Positions 23,880-36,090 of a DNA stretch of 64,000 bases are shown here, in pieces. Positions within the stretch are counted from its first letter, which is position 1. The number at the start of each line of letters is the position of its first letter. Where the stretch lies: positions 24,400,470 through 24,464,469 of the forward strand of contig NC_071394.1 in the NCBI RefSeq assembly GCF_022682495.2, read 5' to 3'. The stretch is from Desmodus rotundus. Taxonomy: Eukaryota; Chordata; Mammalia; Chiroptera; Phyllostomidae. A model generated the notes under the pieces. It did no database searches, was not told where the DNA came from, and saw only the letters and a list, made by a program, of their open reading frames with translations. The translations under genes and the position numbers were made by a program.

Positions 23880-26630
23880 ATCTCAGAGCCTTATTTGACT
23901 ATTTCCCAATATCCTTTACCCTTAATATGCATATCAATAATTTTATTTTTTAAATAAATGATCCTTTTTGGAAACCGTTTGCAATGATCACCGTTGGTAG
24001 TTGCAGCTGTCATCATCCGTGCTACAAATCTTACTCTGTGTCCCTCAAATGTACCCACTGGTTATACAAAAACCACCTTGGGGACATTTGAAAATGAGGT
24101 TTCCCTTTTCCAACTATTTGTTTTTAAAACTGCATTTTCTTCATACACTTCCACCCAAACAACATACCACAACAGGCTGAATGCAGATACATGTATGAGA
24201 CCTGTCTTTCCACAAAACTAAAAATTAAAGAGATTTCAAAACTGTAGGAAAAAATAATCACAATAGTCACACTATCTTTTATCATGATGCATTTCAAATC
24301 TACAAGCCCATGAATGTTATAGGTACCATTTTATATTAAAGTAATTTGCCTCTGGATAGATCACTGCCCCCTTACTGCCCCCGACTCCTTTTCTCTGTCA
24401 CTGCATCTTTCCTCGCCCTACCAGACCTCTCACCTCACGTATTACCGCTCAGCTGATTCTGAATGGTATCTTCATCAATCAGTTAAACAACAGATCAGAG
24501 ATTCTTAAAACAGCTCAGAAGGCCTTTTAGTTCTTAGTCAATCCATTTAATAAAAAATGCAATTAGAGATATGCAACTGGATATCAATGATATATACAAC
24601 TGAATAATCAGAGAACAGTTTTGTTTACTTCTTCTAACGCTGTGTTTTCTTAAAAGCACATGTTATAATTTAAATTTGAATATGTTTAGGTATTTCCTAA
24701 AGTATTCCAAAAAATATTAATTCCAAGATATGCTTCATAGACAAAGGATTACTTGATCAAAACGAGTCAGGGAGACACTACATAGTGTATCTTTCTTTAG
24801 AAAAGTCACAAAGCACATAAACTTTATGAAGTCCTGCAATTTATAAAAACCCCCATATTTAAACTATTTAACACACATTTTCTATACTTATTTGACCACA
24901 AAACACCTTTTTCCTCTTTAATATGTGCTGACATTTAAAGATCTGTGGGATACACTTGGGAAATGCTACTTTAGATGAATAGAGAATTCATTTAGAGAAT
25001 TTCATTCTTCATGATATCGGATAGTGTCCATTTTTAACCAGAAACATTGTTAAATGAGAAAAGGTAGAATGCAACAGGCATAGAAGCCCTTCATAAATAC
25101 TGTTTCTGATTACTTTTGCCCTTGTTTCTATCACTTTGTTAATTTATTTTTAAAATTTACTTTCTCATGCTTTTGAAAATATTGATAGCTGGAAATAGAT
25201 CTTAGGTTGGCAAAAGACCCAATGTCATATAAGTGCATTAAATAGTGCAGTGACCTTAAAAAGCAATGACTCATAGATTAAAGATTATGCTTCAAAGAGC
25301 CTCAGAGGATACAGCACAAATGAAAACAATTTTCCTTTCTTATTTGACAACATGACATATAATGCATGTGTTTTGGGTTGAAAAGGAAAAGAATATTGCT
25401 TCTTCTCCTCCCTCCCTTCTTTAAAAAGCAGACAGTCGTCTGACCCATTTTCTAAAGTAGCAGGGACCGAATGCGACATTATGTGCAGACACACCCAAGT
25501 CACTGCCCTGGTCCATCTGTGGTAGGTCTGAGAAGGGGCACATTGAAAGACGCACACTGGGAGGAAGAGAGAAAATTATTTCAAGAAGATCTGAGGTTGC
25601 TTTTAGAAGATCTAAAGGGAAAACTAGAACTAATGAGGGAAAAGTATTAGAATTAATCAGAGGTCAGTAAGGTGTCCTCATACAAGATTTAAAACACTAC
25701 TTAAATCAATGATTTTAATAACTATTAACAATAACCAGTTAGCAAATGTAATAAAATATATGGTATTTCTAATAGTAATACAAGTGACACAATACCTAGG
25801 AATAAAATGATCAGCTATGTGCAGAAGATATACGATGAAAATAGCAAAATGGTACTGAGGACAGAGAAGGCCCGAACCAACGTTAACTACAATTACCCAC
25901 AAAGGACAGCACTTCCCAAGCGGCACAAATGGGAAGAAACACTGCCTAACCGCCAGGATAGCGTCGCGTGTCTCAAAGACTGCCGAAATCCTGAGAGAAT
26001 AATTCCAGGTTACACCGTAAGAAACAAAGGGCTTCCCATAGCATTCTGAATAAAGAGAAGAAATAATAATCAACACCGAATGCAAAGAATTTTTCACTTA
26101 GCATATGAGTATTATGTTTGTTATACTTATGTTACAATCTTAAATACTTATGTTATTTTAATCAGAAAACAAAACGAGACCAAACACTGAACGGTGAGCC
26201 ACAAGCAGAGGTGGGAAGCAGGGCAGCCATCGCGGGCGGCTGAGAGTGCAAGAGGAAGTGCGAGAGAGCACACGTACGGACACGGATCAGATTCCAACGG
26301 GACCGGAGTGGAAAGCCCACGCTCTCACAATGCAGCCCACTTCTTGACTGGATAATCTTGATGCGGTCAGTTCAGCTAGAGTAGAGAGACAGGACTGAAA
26401 ATTAAGTGGCGGGTAGAAGGCTAGCTGGACTAAGTGGCATTTAAAGTCCTTTCTTATATTTTGGGATTTTAAAATTATCTAATAGAATGTGTGGGAGTCT
26501 ATTTTTACACTTGATAATTTTCTTTCTTTTATCTTCAGTTACTCCGTTCCATTTATGTCCAAACATATAAAAATGTTTTCTCATCTTGAAGGGTAAAATC
26601 ATGTTTGGATCCCCACCTGCATCAAACTAG
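23880..26630. other. Intronic sequence, nothing firmly recognised
   Basis: Mostly AT-rich. The stretch 26170-26420 is richer in GC with several CpGs (around 'cagccatcgcgggcggctg') but has no long frame and no splice sites I trust. Confidence 0.4.
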
Positions 26631-26633
26631 AAT

Positions 26634-27136
26634 AGGGCTTGGCAAACATTTTCTGTAAAGGACCAGATGGCAAATATTTTAGGCCTTTTGGGTCATATGA
26701 GTTTCTCTGGCAACCACTCAGCTGAGCCACTGTGGCACAAAAGTAACAATACATAAACAAATGAGTTTGGCTGTGTTCCAATAAAGTTTTATCAAATAAA
26801 AACTATTTATCAAAAAAAGAGGGAAAAATGCCCTGGCTGGTGTGGCTCAGTGAACTGAGTGCTGGTCTGTGAACCGAAAGGTCGCCACTTTGATTCCTGA
26901 TCAGGCCACATGCCGGGGTTGGGGGCCAGGTCCCCAGTTGAGGGCGGTTGGGGGCATGTGGCAGGCAACCAATGGATGTATCTCTTGCACATTAATGTTT
27001 CTCTCCCTATCTTTCTCCCTCCCTCCCCCTCTCTAAAAATAAATAAATAAAATATAAAAAATATTTTTCAAAAAGCAAAGAAAAAACAGCAACATGGCCA
27101 AATGTGGCCCGTGGTCCATAGATTGGCAGCCCCTGA
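26634..27136. mobile_element. hAT-type MITE split by a Ves SINE
   Basis: The left part is 'gggcttggcaaacattttct', 'gtaaaggaccagatggcaaat', 'ttggctgtgttccaataaag'. The right part is 'atggccaaatgtggcccgtgg' and 'gattggcagcccctg'. The two ends are inverted relatives (GGGGCTGCCAATC against GGGCTTGGCAAAC). The known mammalian repeat reads continuously across the gap when the SINE at 26830-27066 is removed. Confidence 0.75.
26830..27066 (+). mobile_element. Ves SINE nested in a hAT MITE
   Basis: Nearly full-length copy from GCCCTGGCTGGTGTGGCTCA to AATAAATAAAATATAAAAA. It has a slightly longer middle ('gttgagggcggttgggggca'). A-rich flanks (TCAAAAAAAGAGGGAAAAA and TCAAAAAGCAAAGAAAAAA) look like a diverged target-site duplication. 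Confidence 0.93.
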
Positions 27137-27234
27137 ACCAGAGTCTTTTCCCCTACAGCTGACACCTCCAATTTCTATTACCTGTTTCCTCTTTAAGTCT
27201 TCTTGTATCTGAAAAGCTAATATTTATTGAAAAT

Positions 27235-28200
27235 TAAATTAGGTAATGCATTAAAGATGATTAACTGATAATGCATTGAAGATAGAGTGTATGAAGCGCT
27301 AAGTACCTGGCACACAGTATGTACTAATAAATATTTGTATTCATCAGAGTAACCTTATGGTTCTCACTGCTTCTGGTTTGGTTCCCTTGCCTCAATAAAT
27401 GGCAAAAACACTTGTCTACCCCGTTGCTCAAGTCAGACTTTCAGAAATCAGCTTTGATTCCTTCTTTTGATTCTCAAATCCACCCACGTCTCTCCCTCCC
27501 CAAAACTACCTGGTACTCCACGCCACTACTCCGTCTTGAGGAATCACTGCAAAGCTCTCCAGCAGCATTTCCCTGCCTCTAGTCTTTCTCGCTTTGGCAA
27601 AACTGCCAAGAGTTTTAGGGGAAAATTTAATTTCCCAAACACGACTTTTAAGGTATTCCATGATCGGTTCTCTGCCTAATTCTCCAGCCTTGTATCTCAA
27701 CTCCATCTCTGGTACTCTGTGTTTCAGGCACGCTGACGCAGCTTAGTTCTGTGAGCATGCTGTGCTCGCCTCGGAATTCACTTACACTGTGTTGTCTGAG
27801 TCTTCCAAATGTTAAAAGAGCTCCAACTGCTTAGAAAAGTGTTTGAAAACCAATATGTTAGTCAAATTAGATCATTAATCTTTCTCTTACATTCTATGTT
27901 TTATTCTATGTTTTCCTGAACTTACCAATACTGCTAAAGCTTCCTATGCCTGACATGCACTCCTGTACCTCTGCATTGAAATGCTATTTAATCTTCAGAT
28001 TCTCGCTGAAATCATAAACCTTCCAAGAACTCGTCCAGAATCTAATTGTAGCCAGAAGTGATCTTTCTGAAATCTTACAGTATTTTGTTACTAATTATAC
28101 TACCTAACATATCTACCCTAATATATCTTAAGGTTTTTGAGAATGTGTTTGTGATTTATATCACTTTTAATAGTTCATTGTACCTGCACAATACATCTTA
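27235..28200 (+). repeat. L2 fragments
   Basis: A 3' end appears at about 27295-27345 ('gtacctggcacacagtatg...aataaatattt'). It is followed by further plus-oriented L2-like CT-rich sequence (27400-27720 and 27930-28160). The boundaries are uncertain. Confidence 0.5.
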
Positions 28201-28204
28201 TTAA

Positions 28205-28970
28205 AAACACTTATTAATGGAATATTTTAAATTTATAATACTTGTTAAAAATCAGTGTTTAGTGCTAGTTTGATGACCTACTTAAAATTGTAAGCAATAT
28301 TTACATGCCATGAAATTTTAACTGAGCTTAGTATATTAAAATGTCCTATTAGAAATAAAATAAAACTTAATGAGAACTCTTTTAAATGAAAATTATACCA
28401 AGAGATAAAAAATGAGAAACCTTAAAACACCATGAAGATAAAGCAAATTAAAACTAAATAAACTTTCACAATTCTCTTTTTCAAAATGAAGCAGAGACAT
28501 CATAAGATTTTACTGACACACAGGAATTTTCTATGAAAAAGAAAAAATAAGCATCTTTATAATTTTTTCCAGTTTAAGTTTCTACATGTTAAGACAAATA
28601 CAAAATACGTAACACATCCAGGAAATACTAAATATGACTGAGAGGATTAAACGGAGGGATAATGCAGTATGAAAAATCTGTGAAATTTTATGACAGTCGA
28701 GATCGTGTAACTTAGAATAAGGCTAATTCACATCTAAATATATGAAAGATTATTTAAGTATGCACAGAATGTGACCCACTTGGTCTTCCTCACTACAAAA
28801 TATAAAATAAAAAAAGATTTGATTGTAAGTAGAAATTAAATTCTAGAAGGTGACTCAAAGAGAAGACCTTGTATAACTTTAAAATTATGCCTTATGTTAT
28901 ATAATTTGGAAATAAGAAATATACTTTGTTGAAGAAGAAAATGAATTTCAGTTTCGTATTTCAGTTAGAA
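28205..28970. other. Intronic sequence, nothing recognised
   Basis: Very AT-rich with no recognisable element. Confidence 0.4.
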
Positions 28971-29215
28971 ATAAGAAATGGACTTTCATATCAATAGATG
29001 CAGAAAAAGCATTTGATAAAGTCTAGCACCCATTTATGATAAAAACTCCCAGCCAAGTGGGATTAAAGGGAACATACCTAAACATAACAAAGGGCATACA
29101 TGACACACTCACTGCCAGCATCATACACAATGGGCAAAAACTACAAGTGTTCCCCTTAAGATTAGGAACAACACAGGGATGTCCACTTTAACCTTTCATA
29201 TTCAAAATCATACTG

Positions 29216-30442
29216 GAAGTCCTAGCCATAGAAATCAGACAAGAAGAAGAAATAAAAGTCATTCGAATTGGTAAGGAAGAAGTAAAACTGTCATTACTTG
29301 CAGATAACATGATATTGTACATACGGAACCCTAGAGATTCCACCAGAAAACTACTAGAACTGATAAATGAATTCAGTAAAGTAGCAGAATACAAAATAAA
29401 CATCCAGAAATTAGTTGCATTTTTATATGCCAATAATCAACTATCAGAAAGGCAAATTAAGAAAACAATCCTATTCACAATTGCTTCAAAAAGAGTAAAA
29501 TACCCAAGAATAAATCTAACCAAGGATGTAAAAGACCTGTACTCAGAAAATTATAAGACCCTGAAGAAAGAAACTGAAGAAGATACAAATAAGTGGAAGC
29601 CCATAGTATATTCATGGATAAGAATTAACATCATTAAAATGTCCATAGTACCCCAAGCTCTATGGATTCAATGCAATTCATATCAAGATATCAGTGATGT
29701 ATTTCCCTGAACTGGAACAATTATTTCAAACATTTAAATGGAACCACGAAAGGTCCTGAATACTAACAGCAATCGTGAGAAAGAACAAAGTTGGAGGAAT
29801 CACGCTCCCTAATATGAAACTGTAGTGATCAAAACAGCCTGGTCCTGGAGTAAAAACAGACACACAGATCCATGGAAAAGAACAGAGAGCCCAGAAATAA
29901 ACCCACACCTTTACAGTCAGTTAATATTCGATGGAGGAAGTAAGCACATACAATGGACTAAAGATAGTTTATTCAATAAATAAATAAATAAAATTTGACA
30001 GATATGTACAGAAAAATGAAACTAGACTTCCTTATTATACCACACACAAGAAAAATTTAAAATGGATCAAAAACTTCAATGTTAAACCTGAAACTATAAA
30101 AATCCTAGAAGAAAACATAGGCAGTAAAATTCAGACATTTCTCATAGGAATATGTTTTCTGATATGTCTCCTCAGGCAAGGGAAACAAAAGAAAAAATAA
30201 ACAAATGGGACATAATCAAACAGAAAAGTTTTTGCACAGCAAAGGAAACCATCAACAAAATAAAAAGACAACCCACTGAATGGGAGAACATATTTGCCAA
30301 TACATCTGATAAGGGGTTAGTATTCAAAATTTATAAAGAACTTATAAAACTGAACAACAAAAAAACAAACAATCCAATTAAAAAAACGGGCAAAGGACCT
30401 GACTGGACACTTCTCCAAAGAGGACATACAGATGGTCAATAG
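29216..30442 (+). pseudogene. L1 ORF2 remnant (RT palm to C-terminal region)
   Basis: ORF2 protein normally supplies endonuclease and reverse transcriptase for L1 retrotransposition. Here only part of RT and the C-terminal part survive. The RT piece contains [20 protein letters not shown], then the YKINIQK motif and [18 protein letters not shown], as in mammalian L1. A later piece contains [20 protein letters not shown]. Endonuclease and the N-terminal RT are absent, the active-site box is mutated (LADN), and the frame is broken at least twice between 29710 and 30152. Confidence 0.9.
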
Positions 30443-31127
30443 ACACACGAAAAGATGTCCAATGTTACTAATCATCAGAGAAATGCAAAGTAAAACCACA
30501 ACGACATAGTGTCTTACACCTGTCAGAATGGCTGTCATCAGTAAATCAACAAACAACAAGTGTGGTGAGGACGTGGGGAAAGGGGGGGAGCTCTTTTGCA
30601 ATGTTGGTAGGAATGCAGATTTGTGCCCCCACTGTGGAAAGCAGTGTAGAATTACCTCAAAAAGCTAAAAATGGATCTGCCTTTTGACAGAGTGATTCCA
30701 CTTATGGGAATTTATCTGAAGAAACCCAAAACACTAATTAGAAAGAATAAGTGCACCCCTGTGTTCATTGCAGCATTATTTATAATAGCCAAGATTTGGA
30801 AGCAGCTCAAGTGTCCACCAATAGAAGAGTGGATTAAAATCTATGGTATATTCACACAATGGAATACTACTTGGCTGTAAAAAAGATTTTTACCCTTTGC
30901 AACAGCATGGATGGGCCTGGAGAACATTATGCTAAGTGAAATAAGCCAGTCAGAGAAAGACAAATACCATACGATCTCACTCATATGTGGATCTAATGAA
31001 CAAACTGAACTAACAAGCAAAACAGAGACAGACTCATAGACAGAGCAGCAGCACGACAGCTCTGGCAGAGGGGTTGCGGGGGTCAAGCCAAAAAGAAGAA
31101 GGACTCATGGACATGGACGACAGTGCA

Positions 31128-31245
31128 GTCATTGTGGGGGGGAGGGGTGTGGGTGGTGGCGGAAGAGGGTATAACAGGGATAAATGGTAATGAAAAAATA
31201 CAATAAGGTGGGTTCAGCTGGGGTGGGGTGGAGGGATGGGGAGAA
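31128..31245 (+). repeat. G-rich tract of the L1 3' UTR (G-quadruplex candidate)
   Basis: Two clusters of G runs occur. The one at 31220-31241 fits four runs of at least three G with short loops (GGGG T GGGG TGGA GGG AT GGGG). G-rich 3' UTR tracts are a known feature of mammalian L1. Confidence 0.7.
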
Positions 31246-31334
31246 AAGGCATACAACTGTAATTGAATAACAATAAAAATTTAAAAAAAAAGAAAAAAAG
31301 AAAAAATACAATAAAAAAGAACTGGACTTTCAGA

Positions 31335-32180
31335 CATGTATGTAGTTATATGCTATGCCTTTCTTTTTGTTGTTCATTACATTTACTATTTTGTTTTAAA
31401 AACATTGGTATTTTCATTTGCATAAAGCAGTTGTCTTTATTTTGAGGAAAAACTTTCCAAATAAATAAGTCAAATGAACAAAGGTTCTTAAATAGTCTTT
31501 GTATTTTTTAAAAGAAATCTATTCTAACATAATGGAGTATAATTCTATCAAACTGTCTTTTCCAGGAAGATAATTTTACAGCTGACTGGTTAAGTGAAGA
31601 ACTCAGTCTGGCTGCCAGCAAGTCAGAGACCTCTGACGCAGATGGCTCTAATTCCAGAACAGAACCCCTGCTGACAGAGGGGAGGTAGAAAGCAAACCAG
31701 GACGAGGAATCGAGCTACCCAGATACCAATGGGAATGGAGGGGATGTAACAGGAGGCTCTTGGCTGCTCTTTTCCCCACCTCTGGGCTCTATATCTCCTT
31801 TGGAAAGGAGGGTCCCGTTGAAAGGTGCCGAAACAGAAATGCCTCAGTTATGAGTACAGCCCCCTGGGGGGTCTCAGTGGTTTTCTCTGATTATTTCCTT
31901 GTGTCCCCATCTTTCTACACTTTCTTATACTTCTGCATCACATGTTGCCTCACCATCAATTTCCTCACCAGAATATTTCCCTCCCCATCTCATACTTCTC
32001 TACTGGCTCTTGACCTACTCTCATTTTCTAAGGAATCATGAAGTTTCAAGTAAAGAACAATAAATTCCTCATATACCACAATAAAACCAGAAACAAACAA
32101 ACAAACAAAACACTTTTGGGACTAAAAGCTACAGAAATTACATTCTTAAGTCAGTGCCAAACATTCATGCGTAAGAGAAG
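31335..32180. other. Intronic sequence, nothing recognised
   Basis: It includes a 93-codon plus-strand frame at 31760-32041 without family resemblance and a short (AAAC) run near 32090-32112. Confidence 0.4.
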
Positions 32181-32182
32181 TG

Positions 32183-32863
32183 CGAGGTCTGTCCAGAAGG
32201 TGTCCAGCCATGTGCTAAGAAAAAGAGAGACATTCATTGAAGAAGACACAGGATACAAGAAATACTATGCACAGGACAATGATGCCTCAGTCCCCTTCAA
32301 ACAGGCACTTTGGGACCTCACACAGTTAGTTCTTCCAATCGCCATCAGCTGCCCTGTTGTTTTCCTGAATTTCACTGATGGTCAGAAATCTCTTCCTTTT
32401 TAGGGTGATTTTAATTTTGGGAAAAGCCAGAAGTCACAGGGTACCAAATCTAGGCTGTAATGGGGCTGAGTCACCTGGGTAATATCACGTTTTGCCCAAA
32501 AACTCTGCATGAGACGTGATGCATGAATGGACATACTGTCATGATGAAGCTGCCAATCGCCAGTTGCCCATAGTTGCTGCCTTCTGAATCATCTGAATAG
32601 TTTCTGAGGAGGAATGTTCAAGCTTAACACAAAATCTGATGCAGATTTGTTGCTCTACTTATTCATTTTGAATGCGACTGCCACACAGTACGCATGATCA
32701 CTCAATGGTGTCTACCATCCCCACTGACTAGTACAGTGAAGTCGTCATTGTTCACACGTGCACATTCCAGTCCACTCTCCTTGGCTGCCAGGTTACATTG
32801 ATGTTGTGCAAACAGTTCTTGTTATATTAATAGTGGCTGGACTTTTTCCAGACAGAACTCGTG
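32183..32863 (-). mobile_element. Mariner element, internal deletion (copy 2)
   Basis: Same family as 20837-21616. The ends are CGAGGTCTGTCCAGAAGG and, as reverse complement, CGAGTTCTGTCTGGAAAAAG. Long internal stretches match copy 1. It keeps the second catalytic Asp region (WQLHHDS, then a serine-rich variant of APAHASRL) and the third (HYSLDLVPCDFWLFP). It jumps from the N-terminal 'ETIQMIQKA'-like part straight to the centre, so the helix-turn-helix and first Asp are lost. The deletion is different from copy 1. Confidence 0.87.
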
Positions 32864-32869
32864 TATTAG

Positions 32870-33320
32870 ATCCACTTTCCCACTATTTCAACTTCAAGTA
32901 TATGTCTAGGTTAAACTACAATCTATTGCCCTTTTCCCTCATAGTAAAAACATAGTACATAAATGCAGATCATATGCAGTTGAATTTAAATACCTTTTCA
33001 AAAGGTCATTTGGCTTTCAATTGTTTTTAACAGAGTACACCCACACACTGACAGCACAGGGTGGTATCTGTGGACCACATTCATAAATATAAGATTACCA
33101 AACACAGAGACAAAAAGGCACCTTATACCACGTACAATGTCTTATACCATTCAAAGCTGTTTGTTGAAACCATATTGTGTGCAAAGTATCTGACAAGAGC
33201 CAGGGTGGATAAAAAATGCGCCAGACCAGGTTAGTGCTCTGATGATAGGTTTTCAAGACACTTGGTACTTTTCCATCTAGGCAAACTTTGTAATTTTGAC
33301 TATTATTACTTTGTCTGTGA
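32870..33320. other. Intronic sequence, nothing recognised
   Basis: No recognisable element before the L2 tail that follows. Confidence 0.4.
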
Positions 33321-33324
33321 AGGC

Positions 33325-33425
33325 CTATCTCTCCCTCCCACTGGAACATAAATACCATACGAAGAGGATCCCAGTTAATATGTACCCTGGTGTCTCTCAC
33401 AGAGTAGAGATTCAATAAATATTTA
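33325..33425 (+). repeat. L2 3' end
   Basis: 'cccactggaacataaatacc', 'ctggtgtctctcacagag' and 'attcaataaatatttacc' form a diverged L2 terminus. Confidence 0.6.
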
Positions 33426-33429
33426 CCAG

Positions 33430-34210
33430 TAACAATATAATGTTAAGATGTTATAAGGTAGTGACCAAGAGTGTCAGTTAAAAAAAACCAACTTTGTCTA
33501 ACAGTAAAAAGTTAGAAGAATTTGTCCACTTAGAGCAGCATCAGAAAGAATTTGGCCTTAGTGTTTTTCAATCTACAAAGTTTTTGGACCAAATAGCTTT
33601 GAAAGCCCAAGGGAACAATGAGCCAACACTCATACCTTTTTCCACATGTTGGAGGACTGAACTATCATTACTCCTGGTAGAATTTTATGTTGTTCAGCTA
33701 GAGCTTTATTAAATTTCCAACAAATACATGCTACTGTCTCTTTGGAAGTCTTCCTAGTAGTTAACTGGAACAGGACTCAATTGAGTACAGAGCATCTAGT
33801 AGTCCACATACCTATTTAGAATGTACGGAAATTTCATTAAAAATGGGTTTACCTTAAAATTGCATTTCTGTTTATACACTGATGCTGAAAAACCTTAACA
33901 CATTTACTTTAGTAACATTAAAAGACCTCTTTTTGAACGTACATTTCAGCTTATAATTAAACTCTTTATGGTTTAAAGACTTACAGTTACTAGGTCTTTA
34001 GTGATTATTATTAAGTACAATGCCTTTGGCTATTTACATCTTAAAATTCTGTCCAATTAAGTTAAATAAAAACTATGTTAAATTAAAAGTAGTTCCCAGA
34101 GAAATATTTACTTTGAAGAGAAAGTATTTTCCCTCCTAATGATACAAAAAGAATTAATTATAAAAAATATACTGTTATAATATACTCATTATAAAAGTGG
34201 ACCGGGGGGT
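33430..34210. other. Intronic sequence, nothing recognised
   Basis: The plus frame at 33494-33712 (72 codons) has no recognisable content. The rest is AT-rich. Confidence 0.4.
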
Positions 34211-34214
34211 CGTG

Positions 34215-34345
34215 TAAAGGGCTCCAGCTTTGGAGTGTATCTGTCCACCACGCGCCTCCTGAGATTGTTTTCTGATATGCGGAATGGGGATGACAATGCA
34301 TACATATCAGGTTGTGAAATTAAAATTAAAAATTTCATGCTATTG
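34215..34345 (+). repeat. MIR fragment
   Basis: 'gctccagctttggagtgtatc' leads into 'gaatggggatgacaatgcatac' and 'caggttgtgaaatt', matching the MIR core and 3' half. Confidence 0.5.
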
Positions 34346-34589
34346 CTCATTATGTTTTTTAATGACATAAAGGTTTTTCTAAATTTTAAATTAGAAAAAA
34401 GCTTATATCTTAATGACTGGTACATGTTCTTTGGCCAGATAATGTAATCTGTGAAGATTAACTTTTATTTCCATTTTGCACTGACTCCCGGAAAGCATAC
34501 AGGATGTAAATAACAATCTTTATACACCGTATCTTTAATATTTCTTGACCCTCCCCGCTTTTCCTTCTCCCCCCACTACCACCGTGGTA

Positions 34590-35112
34590 AGCAGAGCGGT
34601 CCCCACCGATGACTGGGCACTGCTTTCTAGACTGTGAAAATACATTACATTACACGGCAAAAGGCACTCCGCAGGTGTAATTAAGGTTAATGACCATAAA
34701 CCAGGAAGATTATCTTGGATCATCGCAGTGGGCCCAAACTAATTCCACAATCCCCTAAAAGCAGAGACTCTCTTGAGCCGGAGGGCAGAAGAGATGCAGC
34801 AGAAGAGGTTCTCAGAGAGATCAGAAGCACCAAGAAATATTCAGTGTGCTTAACGATGAGGGGGGCCGTGTGTCAAGGAAAAATGGGAGCTCAGTCCTAC
34901 AAAGGCAAGGAATTGAGTTCTGCCAACACCCTGGGTGAGCCCAGAAACGGAGCCTTCAGGTAAAATCGCTGCCTTGATGACATTCTGATTTTGGTCTAGG
35001 GAGGCACAGAGGGACCAGCCGAGCTCATCCAGACTTCTGACAGGATGGTGAATTGGTTTTAAGTTGTGAAGTTGGCAGTAATTTCCTACGGCAGCAATGA
35101 AAAACTAATACC
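34590..35112 (+). repeat. MaLR LTR, near full length
   Basis: The sequence runs 'acacggcaaaaggcactccgc', 'aggtgtaattaaggttaatg', 'agattatcttggatcat', 'gtgggcccaaactaattcc', 'tgaagttggcagtaatttcc' to 'cagcaatgaaaaactaatac'. This follows the order of MLT1/MST-type LTRs (ERVL-MaLR). No internal retroviral genes are attached. Confidence 0.75.
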
Positions 35113-35209
35113 CATTGATCAGTCCCTCATCATCTCTGCTCTAAACAGATAAAATTGTCTCTTATTCTTGAACTCTAGGATTCCTTAGTGACAGAATCTT
35201 TCTAGCTTT

Positions 35210-35470
35210 GATTGTCATAACCCTGTTCCAAACCCTGCAATAGCTCCCTCCCTCTTGCTAGCTCTGTGGATCTAACTACTTGGCCCGGCGTTAAGTTATT
35301 TGCAATCTGGCCCAGGCTCTACTGCCAGTCTCATGTCCCATCATATGTCAAATACTCTTTTCTGCTCACACATACCACATTTCCATACCTCTGAGTCTAA
35401 TGCTGCTCGTGTCTGGAATGTCCGTGCCTATTCCAGCATCCGCATCATGTAAACATTATTCGCAACTAAG
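35210..35470 (+). repeat. L2 fragment
   Basis: 'cctgcaatagctccctccc', 'gcaatctggcccaggctc' and 'gtctggaatgtccgtgcct' follow L2 interior order. Confidence 0.5.
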
Positions 35471-35935
35471 GCTCACACCAGCTGTTATGTTGGCCTCAGT
35501 GTTAGAAGTGATCATTTCCATTCCGCAGAGAATTTAACAATGTGCCCCACACAGTACATGGGCCTTTCATTTTAGATCATTAGATCTGAAACTATAGCAG
35601 ACACCGAGAAGGATGTATGAAATAAAGAAGAGTCTACTCAGGATGCACACAAATAAGTAAATGTTACAATGAGAGTACATGGAAAGTACTGTGAGAGCCC
35701 AGAAATTACCATAAGATGAAAAGAACGCAGATTCCTGAGTGACCACAGGTCATAACAGCTGATCTGCACTGAAGCTCCGGCTCCCAAGCTCCTTCACCTA
35801 TTCAGGTCCCCGTCTCATTAAGAAACCAAAACGCTTCTTTGATTCTATCTCCCAAGCTACAATCTTATTTCTTTATTTAATTTTTTAATCAAAAATCCCA
35901 GAAAGAGTTGTTTTTATCAGTACTGCCAAACACAG
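35471..35935. other. Intronic sequence, nothing recognised
   Basis: No recognisable element. Confidence 0.35.
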
Positions 35936-35939
35936 TAGT

Positions 35940-36090
35940 AATATGTGCCTTTTAAAATTTAAATTCATTTAATTAAAAGTGTTTTAAAAAACTAAAAATT
36001 CAGTTACTCAGTCGCACGCACTAGCCATATTTCAAGCAACAGCAGCATGTGGCTAGTGCTGCCCCATTGTGCTGTATGGCAGGAGAGAAC
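35940..36090. repeat. hAT-type MITE fragment (MER58-like)
   Basis: 'cactagccatatttcaagc', then 'gcatgtggctagtgctgcc' and 'gtgctgtatgg' resemble the end of the Charlie-type repeat family with 'gccacatgtggctagtggct'. Confidence 0.5.

Larger units (their letters stand above)
28989..31318 (+). mobile_element. 5'-truncated L1 with target-site duplication
   Basis: It starts inside ORF2 at the reverse-transcriptase motif DAEKAFDKV and continues through the RT palm, the C-terminal region and a purine-rich 3' UTR to an A-rich tail. The flanking 14-bp repeats GAAATGGACTTTCA (28975-28988) and GAACTGGACTTTCA (31319-31332) differ at one base, marking the insertion. The catalytic box, normally F/YADD, reads LADN at 29297-29308, so it lacks a catalytic Asp. 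Several frameshifts split ORF2 (readable pieces at 29309-29710 and 30152-30442). It is dead and antisense to RIMS2. Confidence 0.95.

Noticed and set aside
25678..26097. Minus-strand 139-codon frame with an opposed plus-strand frame of 80 codons
   Set aside because: Longest minus-strand frame in the window, but with low-complexity hydrophobic content, no motif, and no splice signals I trust.
31760..32403. Plus-strand frames of 93 and 121 codons
   Set aside because: The second overlaps the mariner copy in a non-coding direction; the first has no resemblance to any family.
34590..35112. Possible endogenous retrovirus with genes
   Set aside because: Only an LTR of the MaLR type is present; no gag, pol or env sequence flanks it.
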